From: Lentzea sp. NBRC 102530
Lineage (GTDB): Bacteria; Actinomycetota; Actinomycetes; Mycobacteriales; Pseudonocardiaceae
Assembly (NCBI RefSeq): GCF_030269365.1
Contig: NZ_BSTF01000001.1
Location: 558,001-622,000 of the forward strand
DNA: 64,000 nucleotides
Reading direction: 5' to 3'
Below are positions 9,123 through 17,527 of this stretch, in pieces; positions within the stretch are counted from its first letter, which is position 1, and each line of letters begins with the position of its first letter. Below the pieces are notes generated by a model. That model did no database searches, was not told the DNA's origin, and saw only the letters and a program-made list of their open reading frames with translations. Position numbers and translations under genes: made by a program.

Positions 9123-9836
9123 GTGGAGAAGTGGTTGAAATCGCTGCCAGGCAGACGGCCGACAGTTCTCGTGACCGATCCGGACCGCAGTGCGCACGCG
9201 ATCTTGACCACCGAGTTGGAATTGATCGGGTTCGTCGTGCTGACCGCCGGCACGGGTGCCGAAGGCGCGTACCTGGCGGCCGCGCGGTCACCGGACCTCG
9301 TCGTGCTCGCGCAGCGCCTGCCGGATCTCGGGTACCGCATCGCGCTGAGCCGGATCAGGGCCGTCCACACCGGTCCCGTGGTGCTCGCGGCGGAGGCGGT
9401 GGCGCAGGACGTGGTGGTGACGGCGTTCGAGGCGGGCGTCGACGACGTGGTCGGCAAGCCGCTGAACGTGCCCGTGGTCGTGGCCCGGATCAAAGCCCTG
9501 CTGCGCCGGGTGGCGCTCGACCGGGAGTCCGGGAACGCGCTGCGGGTCGGTTCGCTGGAGATCGACCCGAGGAGCAGGCGGGTGGTCGTGGGGGACCGCG
9601 AGGTCGAACTGACGAGGCTGGAGTTCGACCTGCTCGTCCTGCTCGCCGGCGGACGGGGCCGGGTGGTGAAGCGGGAAGCGGTCCTCAGCGCGCTGTGGGG
9701 TGAGCACGCGGACGCGGGCAAGCGGCTGGACGTCCACGTCGCCGCACTGCGCCGCAAGCTGGGTGAGAACGCGGCGCGGCCACGTTTCCTGCACACCGTG
9801 AAGCGCGTCGGGTTCCGCTTCGGAGAAGAGGTGTGA
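9123..9836 (+). CDS. Atypical OmpR/PhoB-family response regulator lacking the phospho-acceptor Asp
   Basis: 237 aa. The N-terminal receiver-like domain starts TVLVTDPDRSAHAILTTELE. The acceptor position reads PDLVVLAQRLPDL, with Ala where Asp is expected. The conserved Lys survives (GVDDVVGKPLNVPVVVARIK). The C-terminal winged helix is complete (VELTRLEFDLLVLL, HVAALRRKLG, HTVKRVGFRFG). No histidine kinase lies next to it. Such orphan atypical regulators often control antibiotic clusters, but a link to the PKS genes 4 kb away is inference. GTG at 9123 is the first start; TTG at 9135 with GGAG 6 nt upstream is an alternative. Confidence 0.8.
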   Translation: MEKWLKSLPGRRPTVLVTDPDRSAHAILTTELELIGFVVLTAGTGAEGAYLAAARSPDLVVLAQRLPDLGYRIALSRIRAVHTGPVVLAAEAVAQDVVVTAFEAGVDDVVGKPLNVPVVVARIKALLRRVALDRESGNALRVGSLEIDPRSRRVVVGDREVELTRLEFDLLVLLAGGRGRVVKREAVLSALWGEHADAGKRLDVHVAALRRKLGENAARPRFLHTVKRVGFRFGEEV

Positions 9837-9987
9837 GGAGCGACTCGTTCTTTCGTGAAATCCGCGGAGGGACTTTCGTCCAGGAACCGGTCAGAGATCG
9901 GGCAATTTCAGTGAATTCCCGCCCGGGCACTTCTAGTGTTCCCGGTGTGGCGAACCGCGCCACTGCATTCCGCGCCACGGAGTGCCC

Positions 9988-10021
9988 GTCCCGGGTTCCG
10001 GTTCGCACCGGAACCCGGGAC
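9988..10021 (+). terminator. Hairpin downstream of the OmpR-type regulator
   Basis: Perfect 14-bp inverted repeat, arms 9988-10001 (GTCCCGGGTTCCGG) and 10008-10021, loop TTCGCA. It lies in the convergent gap after the regulator ending at 9836. Confidence 0.65.
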
Positions 10022-10061
10022 GGCCGTGCCGCCTGACAACGGGGAGCCAGGCAGCGGCGCG

Positions 10062-10088
10062 GGTGCCCGCGGCCGCAGCGCGGGCACC
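10062..10088 (-). terminator. Hairpin downstream of the leftward 164-aa gene
   Basis: 10-bp inverted repeat, GGTGCCCGCG (10062-10071) and CGCGGGCACC (10079-10088), 11 bases beyond the end of the leftward gene at 10100. No U-run. Confidence 0.45.
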
Positions 10089-10099
10089 GTGGTCTGCCG

Positions 10100-10594
10100 T
10101 CAGCCGATCAACTGCCGGGGCGCCGGGCGCTCGGCTCGCCACCGCGGTCGCGACGACGGCCGGGTCGCGGCGATGATCGCGTCGAGCACGGCGCTCGCCG
10201 GGAACAGCCACCTCGACTCGGGATCCGGGGCGACGAACCACTTGCGGTGCTGCCCGAGCCGGTCGAGCAGCGGCAGTTCGACCACGCCGGGACACGTCAG
10301 GTACGAGACGCCGACCGGCATCTGGAACTGGCCGAGCACACCGCCGTCCGCCTCCGCCAGGAACACGCCGCGGACCTCGAGCGCGCTCGTCACGGTCATC
10401 ACGGGCGTGCTGACGTCGTGGCGCAGCAACAGTTCGTGCACGTGGATCATCCGGTCGCCGGGCACGTCGAACGCCACCGTGCCCGACCCGAGGTGGAGGT
10501 GGACGGCGTTGTCCGCCTTCCGGGTGTCCCAGGCCATCTTCTCCCGGTACCACCGCGCGCTGCTGCGCGCCGCGATCGCGCTGTGGGTCGCCAC
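10100..10594 (-). CDS. Conserved-looking hypothetical protein, 164 aa
   Basis: I do not recognise the family with certainty. The protein reads as a small soluble alpha/beta domain (AARSSARWYREKMAWDTRKA, GSGTVAFDVPGD, MPVGVSYLTCPGVVELPLLD, RKWFVAPDPESRWLFPASAV) with a basic tail. GTG at 10594 has GAGGAGG 5 nt upstream, a very good ribosome site. It is divergent from the methyltransferase at 10833. Codon use matches its neighbours. It is probably a real gene of unknown role. Confidence 0.65.
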   Translation of the reverse strand: MATHSAIAARSSARWYREKMAWDTRKADNAVHLHLGSGTVAFDVPGDRMIHVHELLLRHDVSTPVMTVTSALEVRGVFLAEADGGVLGQFQMPVGVSYLTCPGVVELPLLDRLGQHRKWFVAPDPESRWLFPASAVLDAIIAATRPSSRPRWRAERPAPRQLIG

Positions 10595-10832
10595 CGTCGC
10601 CTCCTCGAGTCCCCGCCGCGGCTCCGCACGGCGCGGTACGAGGTGACGCTAGGCCGGACTTGAGGCTTCGGCGACGAACTCGGGAGGTTCGGGAAGAAAT
10701 CGCTTCTTTTGGTGCAGCGGGGAAAGCCGGGCTGGTTGCAACGTGCCGAGGTCGTCGGACGAACGGGCAGCCGGCTGGTGGGGTGGCGGCGGCCGACCTA
10801 CGTTCGACTCCTCGCGACAGGGGGAGGCGGCG

Positions 10833-11651
10833 TTGGCCGAGAACAGGAACACATCGGATCTGGACCTGAGGTCCGAGGTCCTCGCATCGGCGGCGCGCGT
10901 GCACGACCACCTGCTCGGCGGGCACCACGGTTTCGCGTTCGACCGCGAGTTCGCGCAGGCGCACTCCAGCGCGGTTCCGTTGGTACGCCGGCTGTTGCGC
11001 CTCGAACGCGACTTCCTCAACGACGCGGTGCTGATGATGTTGCGGCGTGGGATCCGCCAGTTCCTCGACCTGGGGGCGGGGCTGCCGTCGTGGGGCGGGG
11101 TGCACGACGTCGCGTCCTACCTGGAACGCGGAACCGTCGTCGTGCACGTCGACCACGACCTCGCGGCGGTCGAGCACGGCAGCCTGCTGTTGCGCGACAG
11201 CGGCTCGGGCCACTACCTGCACGCCGACCTCGTGGACGTGGACGGGGTGCTCGTCACCTGCGCGGGCAACGGCTGGCTGGACCTGGACCGGCCGGTCGGG
11301 GTGCTCGCGGTGGGCGTGCTCGACCTGCTCGGCGCCGAGGACGACGCCGAGCGGACCATGACGCGCTACGCCGCGGAACTGGCCGCGGACAGCATGTTCG
11401 CGATCACCCACCGGGCACCGGGCTTCGCCGGCCCGCACCGCGCGACGGCCGCCTCCCTGCTGACCGCAGGCAGGGGATCGTTGTGCCATCGGGAGATCGC
11501 CGGCGTCCGCGCGATGTTCGGGGGAACGACCCTCGTCAAACCCGGAGTCGTCGCCCTCCCGCACGTCTGGCCCGGTCTGCGGCCCCGTCTCGTGGACCCC
11601 GCCGTCCCCCGCGACGCGGTCCTCGCGGGTGTCTCGGTCAAGCGCCGCTGA
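10833..11651 (+). CDS. SAM-dependent methyltransferase, actinobacterial PF04672 (DUF574) family
   Basis: 272 aa. The family signatures are ARVHDHLLGGHHGFAFDRE, then RLERDFLNDAV and GIRQFLDLGAGLPSWGGVHD, which is the SAM-binding glycine loop, followed by VVVHVDHDLAAVEHG. TTG at 10833 is chosen because GGGGAGG lies 5-6 nt upstream; ATG 10743 is upstream but has no such site. Members are common in actinomycetes, and few have known substrates. It is followed after 30 bases by a 49-aa gene. A role in tailoring the nearby polyketide is possible but unsupported. Confidence 0.8.
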   Translation: MAENRNTSDLDLRSEVLASAARVHDHLLGGHHGFAFDREFAQAHSSAVPLVRRLLRLERDFLNDAVLMMLRRGIRQFLDLGAGLPSWGGVHDVASYLERGTVVVHVDHDLAAVEHGSLLLRDSGSGHYLHADLVDVDGVLVTCAGNGWLDLDRPVGVLAVGVLDLLGAEDDAERTMTRYAAELAADSMFAITHRAPGFAGPHRATAASLLTAGRGSLCHREIAGVRAMFGGTTLVKPGVVALPHVWPGLRPRLVDPAVPRDAVLAGVSVKRR

Positions 11652-11681
11652 CCGTCCACAACGGAGTGTCAGGAGAGTTCC

Positions 11682-11831
11682 GTGTCATCGGAAGAAGAGC
11701 ACGAGAACACCATCGCGTCGCTCGTGCACCGCGTCGCCCGGGAGGCGGCGGAATCGTCGGAGGACGTCGTGGCGGCCGCACGAGCCCGGCTGGCGGCGCT
11801 GCGGGAGAACCGTGGTCCGGAAGGCGGATGA
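11682..11831 (+). CDS. 49-aa small acidic helical protein
   Basis: GTG at 11682 has AGGAG 6-7 nt upstream. The predicted product starts VSSEEEHENTIASLVHRVAR and continues as an alanine-rich amphipathic helix ending RENRGPEGG. It lies 30 bases after the methyltransferase and is probably co-transcribed. No family is recognised. The good ribosome site and third-position GC make it more likely than chance. Confidence 0.5.
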   Translation: MSSEEEHENTIASLVHRVAREAAESSEDVVAAARARLAALRENRGPEGG

Positions 11832-11921
11832 GGTCGTGCGCAGGGGCACGGATCCCTGCCGTCGGTCTCCCGATGCCGCGAAAACACCGGGCGCGGCGGT
11901 GTTCACCGCTCCAATGACACG

Positions 11922-12449
11922 ATGATCTGCTGGGATCGCTGCGGCGACGAGGTGGTCGGGTACCTGGACGAGTTCGAGGTCGAGGTGCTGCGCGGCTACG
12001 GCGAGAGCCTGCTGAAGCTGCTGGAGCACCGGGCGGGCTCCTACGAGTCGTGGTCCGGGTCGGCGTCGATCCCCTCCACCGCCACGGACGACCCGCGGAT
12101 CCTCGCGATCCTGCGCTGCGAGATCGGTGCGGCGGAACCGGACTGGGTGCTGGCGTGCCAGGAGGTCCGGTGCGTCGCCGAGGCGGTCCGGCACGTGCGG
12201 GAGAAGCTCACCACGCTGCCGCACTCCGGGGGAGCGGTGCGGCTGACGACGCCCCAGGTGACGTCGTGGCTCAAGGCGCTCGGCTGGTACCTCGCGTCGA
12301 TCGACGCGATGACCGACGCGAGCGGGGTCGCCGCGGGGAAAGTCGCGGAACCCACGGTCACCTGGCTGACGGGCCTCGTCTCCGGCCTTCGCGCGCAGTC
12401 GCGCACCGGGGTCGTCGCGGTGGAACAACCGCACGACCGCCAACGCTGA
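11922..12449 (+). CDS. Hypothetical protein, 175 aa, weakly DUF2017-like
   Basis: Mostly helical soluble protein. The opening GDEVVGYLDEFEVEVLRGYG, the middle TDDPRILAIL and the late RLTTPQVTSWLKALGWYLAS recall the order of segments in the actinobacterial DUF2017 family, but the match is by eye and weak. ATG 11922 lacks a strong ribosome site. It is convergent with the LysR gene. A small inverted repeat, CGAGTCG (12481-12487) and CGACTCG (12494-12500), lies in the 95-base gap. Confidence 0.55.
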   Translation: MICWDRCGDEVVGYLDEFEVEVLRGYGESLLKLLEHRAGSYESWSGSASIPSTATDDPRILAILRCEIGAAEPDWVLACQEVRCVAEAVRHVREKLTTLPHSGGAVRLTTPQVTSWLKALGWYLASIDAMTDASGVAAGKVAEPTVTWLTGLVSGLRAQSRTGVVAVEQPHDRQR

Positions 12450-12544
12450 CCGGTCGTCCACCCACGACCTGGTGCGTCGCCGAGTCGGTCGCGCGACTCG
12501 ACCGGAAACCTGCGCTGCCGAGGTGCTTCCCGGCGGAGCGCCAC

Positions 12545-13483
12545 TCAGTCGTCGAGTGCGGCGGCCGCCTGCCGGATCCGGGACCGGAGCCACTGGTGGG
12601 CAGGGGAACGTTCGCTGCGCGGGTGCCAGTACATCGTCATCGTCAGCGAGGGCAACGTCGCCGCGACCTCGACCTCCTCCAGGCCGAGCGACTCCCGCTT
12701 CTGCTCGAACAGGCGCCGCTGGATCGTCGTGACGAGATCGGTGCGGGCCACCATCTCCAGCGCCAGGGCGAACGTGCTGACGGTCGCCACCGCGGCCGGT
12801 GCCGACTCCGCGGTGATCGGGTCGAGGGTCTCCTCGGGACTGGTGATCGACGCGAGGCGCACGCTGGGCGTCGTGGCCAGGTCCTGCTCGGTCAGCGGCC
12901 GGTCGAACGACGCCATCCCCCGCGCACCGACCAGGACGAAGTCGTCGGTGAACAGGCCCGCGTGCGGAAACCTCTCCAGTTCGGGCGTCGGGAAGTGCGA
13001 CGGCCAGAACAGCAGGTCGCACCGGCCGGAACGCACCTGGTCGACGTGGTCCCCCCGCGGTTGCGCGATCTTGATCCGCACCCCGGGGGCCTCCTCGATG
13101 AGCCTGGGCAGCAGCGGCGCCAGCAGGACCGCGGCCGTGTAGTCGCTCGCGACGATCGTGAAGGCGCGGCTGTCCGTCGCCGGGTCGAAGTGCTGGTTCG
13201 ACATCAGCATGTCGCGTGCGGAGAACAGCAACTGCTGCACGGGAACGCGCAACGACTCGGCGAACGAGGTGAGCACGAGCTCGCGGCCGTCGCGCACGAG
13301 CAGCGGGTCGTCGAACACCCGGCGCAGCTTGGCGAGCGCCGCGCTCATCGCGGGCTGAGTGACGAAGATGCGTTCCGCGGCCTTGGTGACGTTGCGCTCG
13401 ATCAGCAGTGCGTTGAGCGGGATGAAGAGGTTCAGGTCGATCCGGCCCCAGTCCGGGCCGGAGGGCTTGTCGTCTTCCGCCAC
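12545..13483 (-). CDS. LysR-family transcriptional regulator, probable PKS cluster regulator
   Basis: 312 aa. The N-terminal HTH (residues 15-75) reads NLFIPLNALLIERNVTKAAE and FVTQPAMSAALAKLRRVFDD. The remainder is a substrate-binding-like effector domain. GTG 13483 has GGAGG 7 nt upstream. It is divergent from the first PKS gene at 13687 across 203 bases, the usual LysR arrangement, so autoregulation and activation of the rightward PKS operon are likely. The region between holds two copies of CATCCTTCGGCCAT and a 15-mer shared with the second divergent promoter of the cluster. Confidence 0.9.
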   Translation of the reverse strand: MAEDDKPSGPDWGRIDLNLFIPLNALLIERNVTKAAERIFVTQPAMSAALAKLRRVFDDPLLVRDGRELVLTSFAESLRVPVQQLLFSARDMLMSNQHFDPATDSRAFTIVASDYTAAVLLAPLLPRLIEEAPGVRIKIAQPRGDHVDQVRSGRCDLLFWPSHFPTPELERFPHAGLFTDDFVLVGARGMASFDRPLTEQDLATTPSVRLASITSPEETLDPITAESAPAAVATVSTFALALEMVARTDLVTTIQRRLFEQKRESLGLEEVEVAATLPSLTMTMYWHPRSERSPAHQWLRSRIRQAAAALDD

Positions 13484-13544
13484 TCGCCCGCCTCCAGCCG
13501 CCTGCGCCGAAGTTCACCATAGCGTGCCCGATTGATCACGCGGC

Positions 13545-13559
13545 GCATCCTTCGGCCAT
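13545..13559. repeat. Direct repeat copy 1 in LysR/PKS promoter region
   Basis: The 14-mer CATCCTTCGGCCAT occurs at 13546-13559 and again at 13642-13655, 96 bases apart, flanking the centre of the divergent promoter region. It could be a regulator site or a local duplication. Confidence 0.5.
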
Positions 13560-13589
13560 ACGTGTGTCGCAGGTCACCCGGCCGTTTCG

Positions 13590-13604
13590 GTGGGACCACA
13601 GCAA
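13590..13604 (+). promoter_or_regulatory. Candidate cluster operator, copy A
   Basis: GTGGGACCACAGCAA matches GTGGGACCACCGCAA at 27023-27037 at 14 of 15 positions. Both copies lie 97-111 bases upstream of the first gene of a rightward operon and 106-123 bases from a leftward start, in the two divergent promoter regions of the polyketide cluster. The LysR protein is a candidate binder. Confidence 0.5.
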
Positions 13605-13641
13605 ACGACCGCATTCGTTGTCGGGCCGCCCTGAGCAGGCA

Positions 13642-13655
13642 CATCCTTCGGCCAT
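13642..13655. repeat. Direct repeat copy 2 in LysR/PKS promoter region
   Basis: Second CATCCTTCGGCCAT, ending 31 bases before the cyclase ATG and close to its ribosome site. See copy 1 at 13546-13559. Confidence 0.5.
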
Positions 13656-13686
13656 CGGTTCGAGACAGCCCACGCGTGGAGGTCGC

Positions 13687-14013
13687 ATGTACAGCACGTT
13701 GATCGTCGCCCGGTTCGACCCGCGGCACCAGCCCGACATCGCGAAGTTGTTCGGGGAGTTCGACGACTCCGACATGCCGGAGCGGATGGGCACGCTGCGG
13801 CGCCAGCTCTTCGGCTACCACGACCTGTACTTCCACCTGCAGGACTTCGCTTCGGAGGACGGCAAGCAGGCCATCGAGGCGGCGCGCACGGAACCGCGCT
13901 TCCAGCAGATCAGCGCGGACATGCGCCCGTTCGTCGAGGCCTACAACCCCGAGACCTGGCGGTCGCCGGCGGACGCGATGGCGACGCGGTTCTACCACTG
14001 GGAGCGTTCCTGA
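13687..14013 (+). CDS. TcmI-family type II polyketide cyclase
   Basis: 108 aa, the normal size for a dimeric alpha-beta barrel TcmI-like cyclase that closes later rings of an aromatic polyketide. Family features are the opening TLIVARFDPRHQPDIAKLFG, the middle RRQLFGYHDLYFHLQ and the terminal WRSPADAMATRFYHWE. ATG 13687 has GGAGG 4 nt upstream. Its stop overlaps the KS-alpha start (TGATG), so the two are translationally coupled. It is the first gene of the rightward PKS operon. Confidence 0.92.
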   Translation: MYSTLIVARFDPRHQPDIAKLFGEFDDSDMPERMGTLRRQLFGYHDLYFHLQDFASEDGKQAIEAARTEPRFQQISADMRPFVEAYNPETWRSPADAMATRFYHWERS

Positions 14014-15284
14014 TGAACCGCCGCCGGGTCGTCGTCACCGGGCTCGGCGTGGTCGCGCCCGGCGGCGTCGGCGCAGACGCCTTCTGGTCCCTGTTGAGCG
14101 AGGGACGCACGGCCACGCGCCGCCTCTCGCTGTTCGACCCCGGCCCGTACCGGTCCCAGGTGGCGGCCGAGGTGGACTTCGACCCCTACGCCAACGGGTT
14201 GCGGCCACCGGAGGTCCGCCGCATGGACCGCGCCGCGCAGTTCGCCGTGGTGAGCACCCGGCAGGCGGTCGCCGACAGCGGGATCGACCTCGCGCGCACC
14301 GACCCGTACCGGGTGGCCGTGGCCTACGGCAGCGCGGTCGGCGGGTCGATCGGGCTGGAGTCGGAGTACCGGGTGCTCAGCGACGACGGTCAGCTCGACC
14401 TCGTCGACCACCGCTACGCCGCGCCGCACCTCTACAACTACGTCGTGCCGAGCTCGTTCGTGCAGGAGGTCGCGAACGACGTCGGCGCGCAGGGGCCGGG
14501 ATCGCTGGTGTCCACGGGATGCACGTCCGGCATCGACGTGCTCGGGTACGCCGCGCAGCTCATCCGGGACGGGTCGGCGGACGTCGTGGTCACGGGCGCG
14601 GCCGACGCGCCGATCACCCCGATCACGTCGGCGTGCTTCGACGCGGTGAAGGCGACCAGCGTCCACAACGACTCCCCGGAGACCGCGTCCCGCCCGTACG
14701 ACCGCTCTCGCAACGGTTTCGTGCTCGGCGAAGGCGGCGCGGGCCTCGTGCTCGAGGAGTACGAGAGCGCGAAACGGCGTGGCGCGAGGATCTACGCCGA
14801 GATCGGCGGGTACGCCACGTACGCCAACGCGTTCCACATGACCGGCCTCAAGGCCGACGGCGCGGAGATGGCGGCGGCGATCACGGCGGCACTCGGCGAG
14901 GCGCGGGTCAACGCGGACCAGGTCGACTACGTCAACGCCCACGGCACCGCCACCAAGCAGAACGACGTGCACGAGACGGCCGCGTTCAAGCACGCGCTGG
15001 GAGACCACGCCTACCGGACGCCGGTCAGCTCGATCAAGTCGATGATCGGCCACTCGCTGGGCGCCATCGGGTCGATCGAGGCGGTGGCCTGCCTCCTGGC
15101 CATGCAGAACGACGTCGTGCCGCCGACCGCGAACCTGCACGAGCAGGATCCCGCGCTGGACCTCGACTACGTGCCGCTGACGGCCAGGGACCGGCGCACC
15201 GACGTGGTCGTGTGCGTCGGCAGCGGGTTCGGCGGGTTCCAGAGCGCACTCGTGTTGCACGAACCCGGGAGGGCAGCCGCATGA
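14013..15284 (+). CDS. Type II PKS ketosynthase alpha (KS-alpha)
   Basis: 423 aa. This is the condensing subunit of the minimal PKS, extending malonyl-ACP units as a heterodimer with KS-beta. The catalytic Cys170 lies in VSTGCTSGIDVLGYA; the two His are in NAHGTATKQND and MIGHSLGAIGS; the KS fold motif FVLGEGGAGLVLEE is present. It starts in the stop of the cyclase gene and overlaps KS-beta by 4 nt (ATGA), which fits 1:1 translation. Intact and typical. Confidence 0.97.
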   Translation: MNRRRVVVTGLGVVAPGGVGADAFWSLLSEGRTATRRLSLFDPGPYRSQVAAEVDFDPYANGLRPPEVRRMDRAAQFAVVSTRQAVADSGIDLARTDPYRVAVAYGSAVGGSIGLESEYRVLSDDGQLDLVDHRYAAPHLYNYVVPSSFVQEVANDVGAQGPGSLVSTGCTSGIDVLGYAAQLIRDGSADVVVTGAADAPITPITSACFDAVKATSVHNDSPETASRPYDRSRNGFVLGEGGAGLVLEEYESAKRRGARIYAEIGGYATYANAFHMTGLKADGAEMAAAITAALGEARVNADQVDYVNAHGTATKQNDVHETAAFKHALGDHAYRTPVSSIKSMIGHSLGAIGSIEAVACLLAMQNDVVPPTANLHEQDPALDLDYVPLTARDRRTDVVVCVGSGFGGFQSALVLHEPGRAAA

Positions 15285-16501
15285 CCCCAGTGATCACGGG
15301 CCTGGGCATCACCGCGCCGACGGGCCTCGGCGTCGAGGCGTACTGGACCGCGACGCTCGCGGGCAAGAGCGGTCTCGGTCGGATCACCCGGTTCGACCCG
15401 GACGTCTACCCGGCGACGCTCGCCGGCGAGATCCACGACTTCGACCCGGCCGAGCACCTGCCGGGCAAGTTGTTGCCGCAGACCGATCTCATGACCCAGC
15501 TGGCGCTCGCCGCCGCGGACTGGGCGTTCGAGGACGCGGGCATCGTGCCGGAGCAGGCGGACTCGCTGCGCACCGGCGTGGTGACCGCCAGCTCGACCGG
15601 CGGGTTCGAGTTCGGTCAGCGGGTCATGCAGAGCATGTGGAGCCGCGGCAACAAGCACGTCAGCGCCTACCAGTCCTACGCGTGGTTCTACGCGGTCAAC
15701 AGCGGCCAGATCTCGATCCGCAACGGCCTGCGCGGCGCGTGCGGTGTGGTCGTGAGCGACGCGGCCGGCGGCCTCGACGCCCTCGGCCAGGCACGACGGC
15801 AGCTGCGCAGGGACTGCTCGGCGGTGCTCGCGGGCGGCGTCGACTCGTCGATCTGCTCGTTCGGCCTGGTGTCACAGCTCGCGACCGGACGGCTGAGCAC
15901 CGGCGACGACCCCGACCGCGCGTACCTGCCGTTCGACGACCGGGCGGCCGGGCACGTGTTCGGCGAGGGCGGCGCGTTGCTGGTGATGGAGACGCCCGAG
16001 AACGCGCTCGCCCGTGGCGCGCACCAGGTCTACGGCCACCTCGCCGGGTACGCGGCCACGATGGACCCGCGTCCCGGCAGCGGTCGCGAGCCCGCCCTGC
16101 GTCGTGCGGTCGAGCTCGCGCTCGACGACGCGGAGGTCTCGCCCACGGAGGTCGACGTCGTGTTCGCCGATGCCGCGGGCGTGCCCGAGCTCGACGCGAT
16201 CGAGGCCCAGGTGATCAGCGACGTGTTCGGAGCGGGCCAGGTTCCCGTGACCGCGCCGAAGACCGCGACCGGACGGCTCAACGCGGGCGGCGGTTCGCTC
16301 GACGTCGCGACGGCACTGCTGTCCATCCGCGACGGTGTGGTCCCGCCGACCCCGCACGTCGAGCGCTCACCGCGGTACGACATCGAACTCGTCACCGGAT
16401 CGCCGATGGTGGCCCGGTTGCGGACCGCCGTCGTGCTCGCGCGCGGCATCGGCGGGTTCAACTCGGCGGTCGTCGTGCGCGGCGGCCTGCCCACGCGCTG
16501 A
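15281..16501 (+). CDS. Type II PKS ketosynthase beta / chain length factor
   Basis: 406 aa, partner of KS-alpha. It sets chain length and lacks the catalytic Cys. The active-site position reads GVVVSDAAGGLDAL: residue 161 is Ala, where most chain length factors have Gln (usual form D/E-Q-AGG). Later segments are standard, including HVFGEGGALLVMET and APKTATGRLNAGGGSLDVA. ATG 15281 overlaps the KS-alpha stop. The Ala161 substitution could affect malonyl decarboxylation for priming, which would suit a KASIII-primed system. That link is inference. Confidence 0.96.
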   Translation: MTPVITGLGITAPTGLGVEAYWTATLAGKSGLGRITRFDPDVYPATLAGEIHDFDPAEHLPGKLLPQTDLMTQLALAAADWAFEDAGIVPEQADSLRTGVVTASSTGGFEFGQRVMQSMWSRGNKHVSAYQSYAWFYAVNSGQISIRNGLRGACGVVVSDAAGGLDALGQARRQLRRDCSAVLAGGVDSSICSFGLVSQLATGRLSTGDDPDRAYLPFDDRAAGHVFGEGGALLVMETPENALARGAHQVYGHLAGYAATMDPRPGSGREPALRRAVELALDDAEVSPTEVDVVFADAAGVPELDAIEAQVISDVFGAGQVPVTAPKTATGRLNAGGGSLDVATALLSIRDGVVPPTPHVERSPRYDIELVTGSPMVARLRTAVVLARGIGGFNSAVVVRGGLPTR

Positions 16502-16511
16502 GGGTGGAACC

Positions 16512-17507
16512 GTGCGACTGAAGACCAGACCACGACGGCACAGCGCGGTGCTCGGCATGGGCTCCTACCGGCCGCGCACCACCGTGTCGAACGAGGAGAT
16601 CGGCGCGACGCTGCGCCTGGGCGCCCGGTGGATCGAATCGCGGTCGGGCATCGCCTCCCGCCGGTTCGCCGCGCCGGACGAGACCGTGCTGTCCATGGCG
16701 GTGGCGGCGGGACGGCGGGCCCTCGACCGCGCGGGCGTCCCGGCGGACCGGGTCAGCCGCGTGATCGTGGCGACCTGCTCCAACCAGGTGCGCGTGCCGG
16801 CGGTCGCCAACGCGGTGGCGCGCGACCTGGGCGTGGTCAACGCGTCCGGGTTCGACGTGAACGCCGCGTGCGCCGGCTTCTGCTACGCGCTGGCGCTCGC
16901 GAGCGACGCGGTCAGCGTCGGCGAGGCGGACCACGTGCTGGTGATCGGCGTCGAGCGGATGCGCGACATCGTCGACGAGCACGACAAGGGCACGTCGTTC
17001 CTGTTCGCGGACGGCGCCGGAGCCGCCGTCGTCGGGCCGTCCGCGGAACCCGGCATCGGTCCGTCGGTGTCCGGTTCGGACATCGACTCCGTCGAGGCCG
17101 TGCGCATGTCTTCTCTTTGGGGCGACTACGAAGAAGCCCCGCGGGAAGGCGGTGCGACGTTGCGGATGAACGGCATGCGCGTGTTCCGCTGGGCGATGGC
17201 CGACGTGCTCGACGGTGCCCGGCTCGCGCTGACCGAGGCCGGTGTCGGGGTCGGGGACCTCGCCGCGTTCGTACCGCACCAGGCCAACGAGCGGATGCTC
17301 GACATCCTGGTGGCGGAACTGGGACTCCCACCGTCCACAGTGGTCGCCCGCGACATCCGCGAGACCGGCAACACCTCGGCGGCGTCGGTGCCGCTCGCGC
17401 TGTGCCGGCTCGTCGAGGAGGGGACCGTCAGGACCGGCGACCCCGTGCTGCTGCTCGGGTTCGGCGCCGGACTCACCTACTGCGGCCAGGTCGTCCTGGC
17501 CCCCTGA
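16512..17507 (+). CDS. KASIII (FabH-like) starter-unit ketosynthase, copy 1
   Basis: 331 aa. The FabH triad is complete: Cys120 in AACAGFCYAL, His in FVPHQANERM, Asn in ETGNTSAAS. Such KASIIIs in type II clusters (for example in R1128 and frenolicin biosynthesis) make the diketide or select the acyl primer. GTG 16512 follows the KS-beta stop by 10 bases. It is a close paralogue of the KASIII half of the fusion at 21175-23457 (shared ERMRDIVD, GTSFLFADGAGA, SAEPGIGP) but carries a longer loop around SLWGDYEEAPREGG. Confidence 0.95.
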   Translation: MRLKTRPRRHSAVLGMGSYRPRTTVSNEEIGATLRLGARWIESRSGIASRRFAAPDETVLSMAVAAGRRALDRAGVPADRVSRVIVATCSNQVRVPAVANAVARDLGVVNASGFDVNAACAGFCYALALASDAVSVGEADHVLVIGVERMRDIVDEHDKGTSFLFADGAGAAVVGPSAEPGIGPSVSGSDIDSVEAVRMSSLWGDYEEAPREGGATLRMNGMRVFRWAMADVLDGARLALTEAGVGVGDLAAFVPHQANERMLDILVAELGLPPSTVVARDIRETGNTSAASVPLALCRLVEEGTVRTGDPVLLLGFGAGLTYCGQVVLAP

Positions 17508-17527
17508 AATCGGAACAGAGGACCACC

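Noticed and set aside
10743..10832. Upstream ATG start for the PF04672-type methyltransferase
   Set aside because: Family homology begins after TTG 10833, which has a strong GGGGAGG site; the extension is low-complexity.
12481..12500. Small hairpin between the 175-aa gene and LysR gene as terminator
   Set aside because: Only a 7-bp stem and no flanking U-run; too weak to list as a separate feature.
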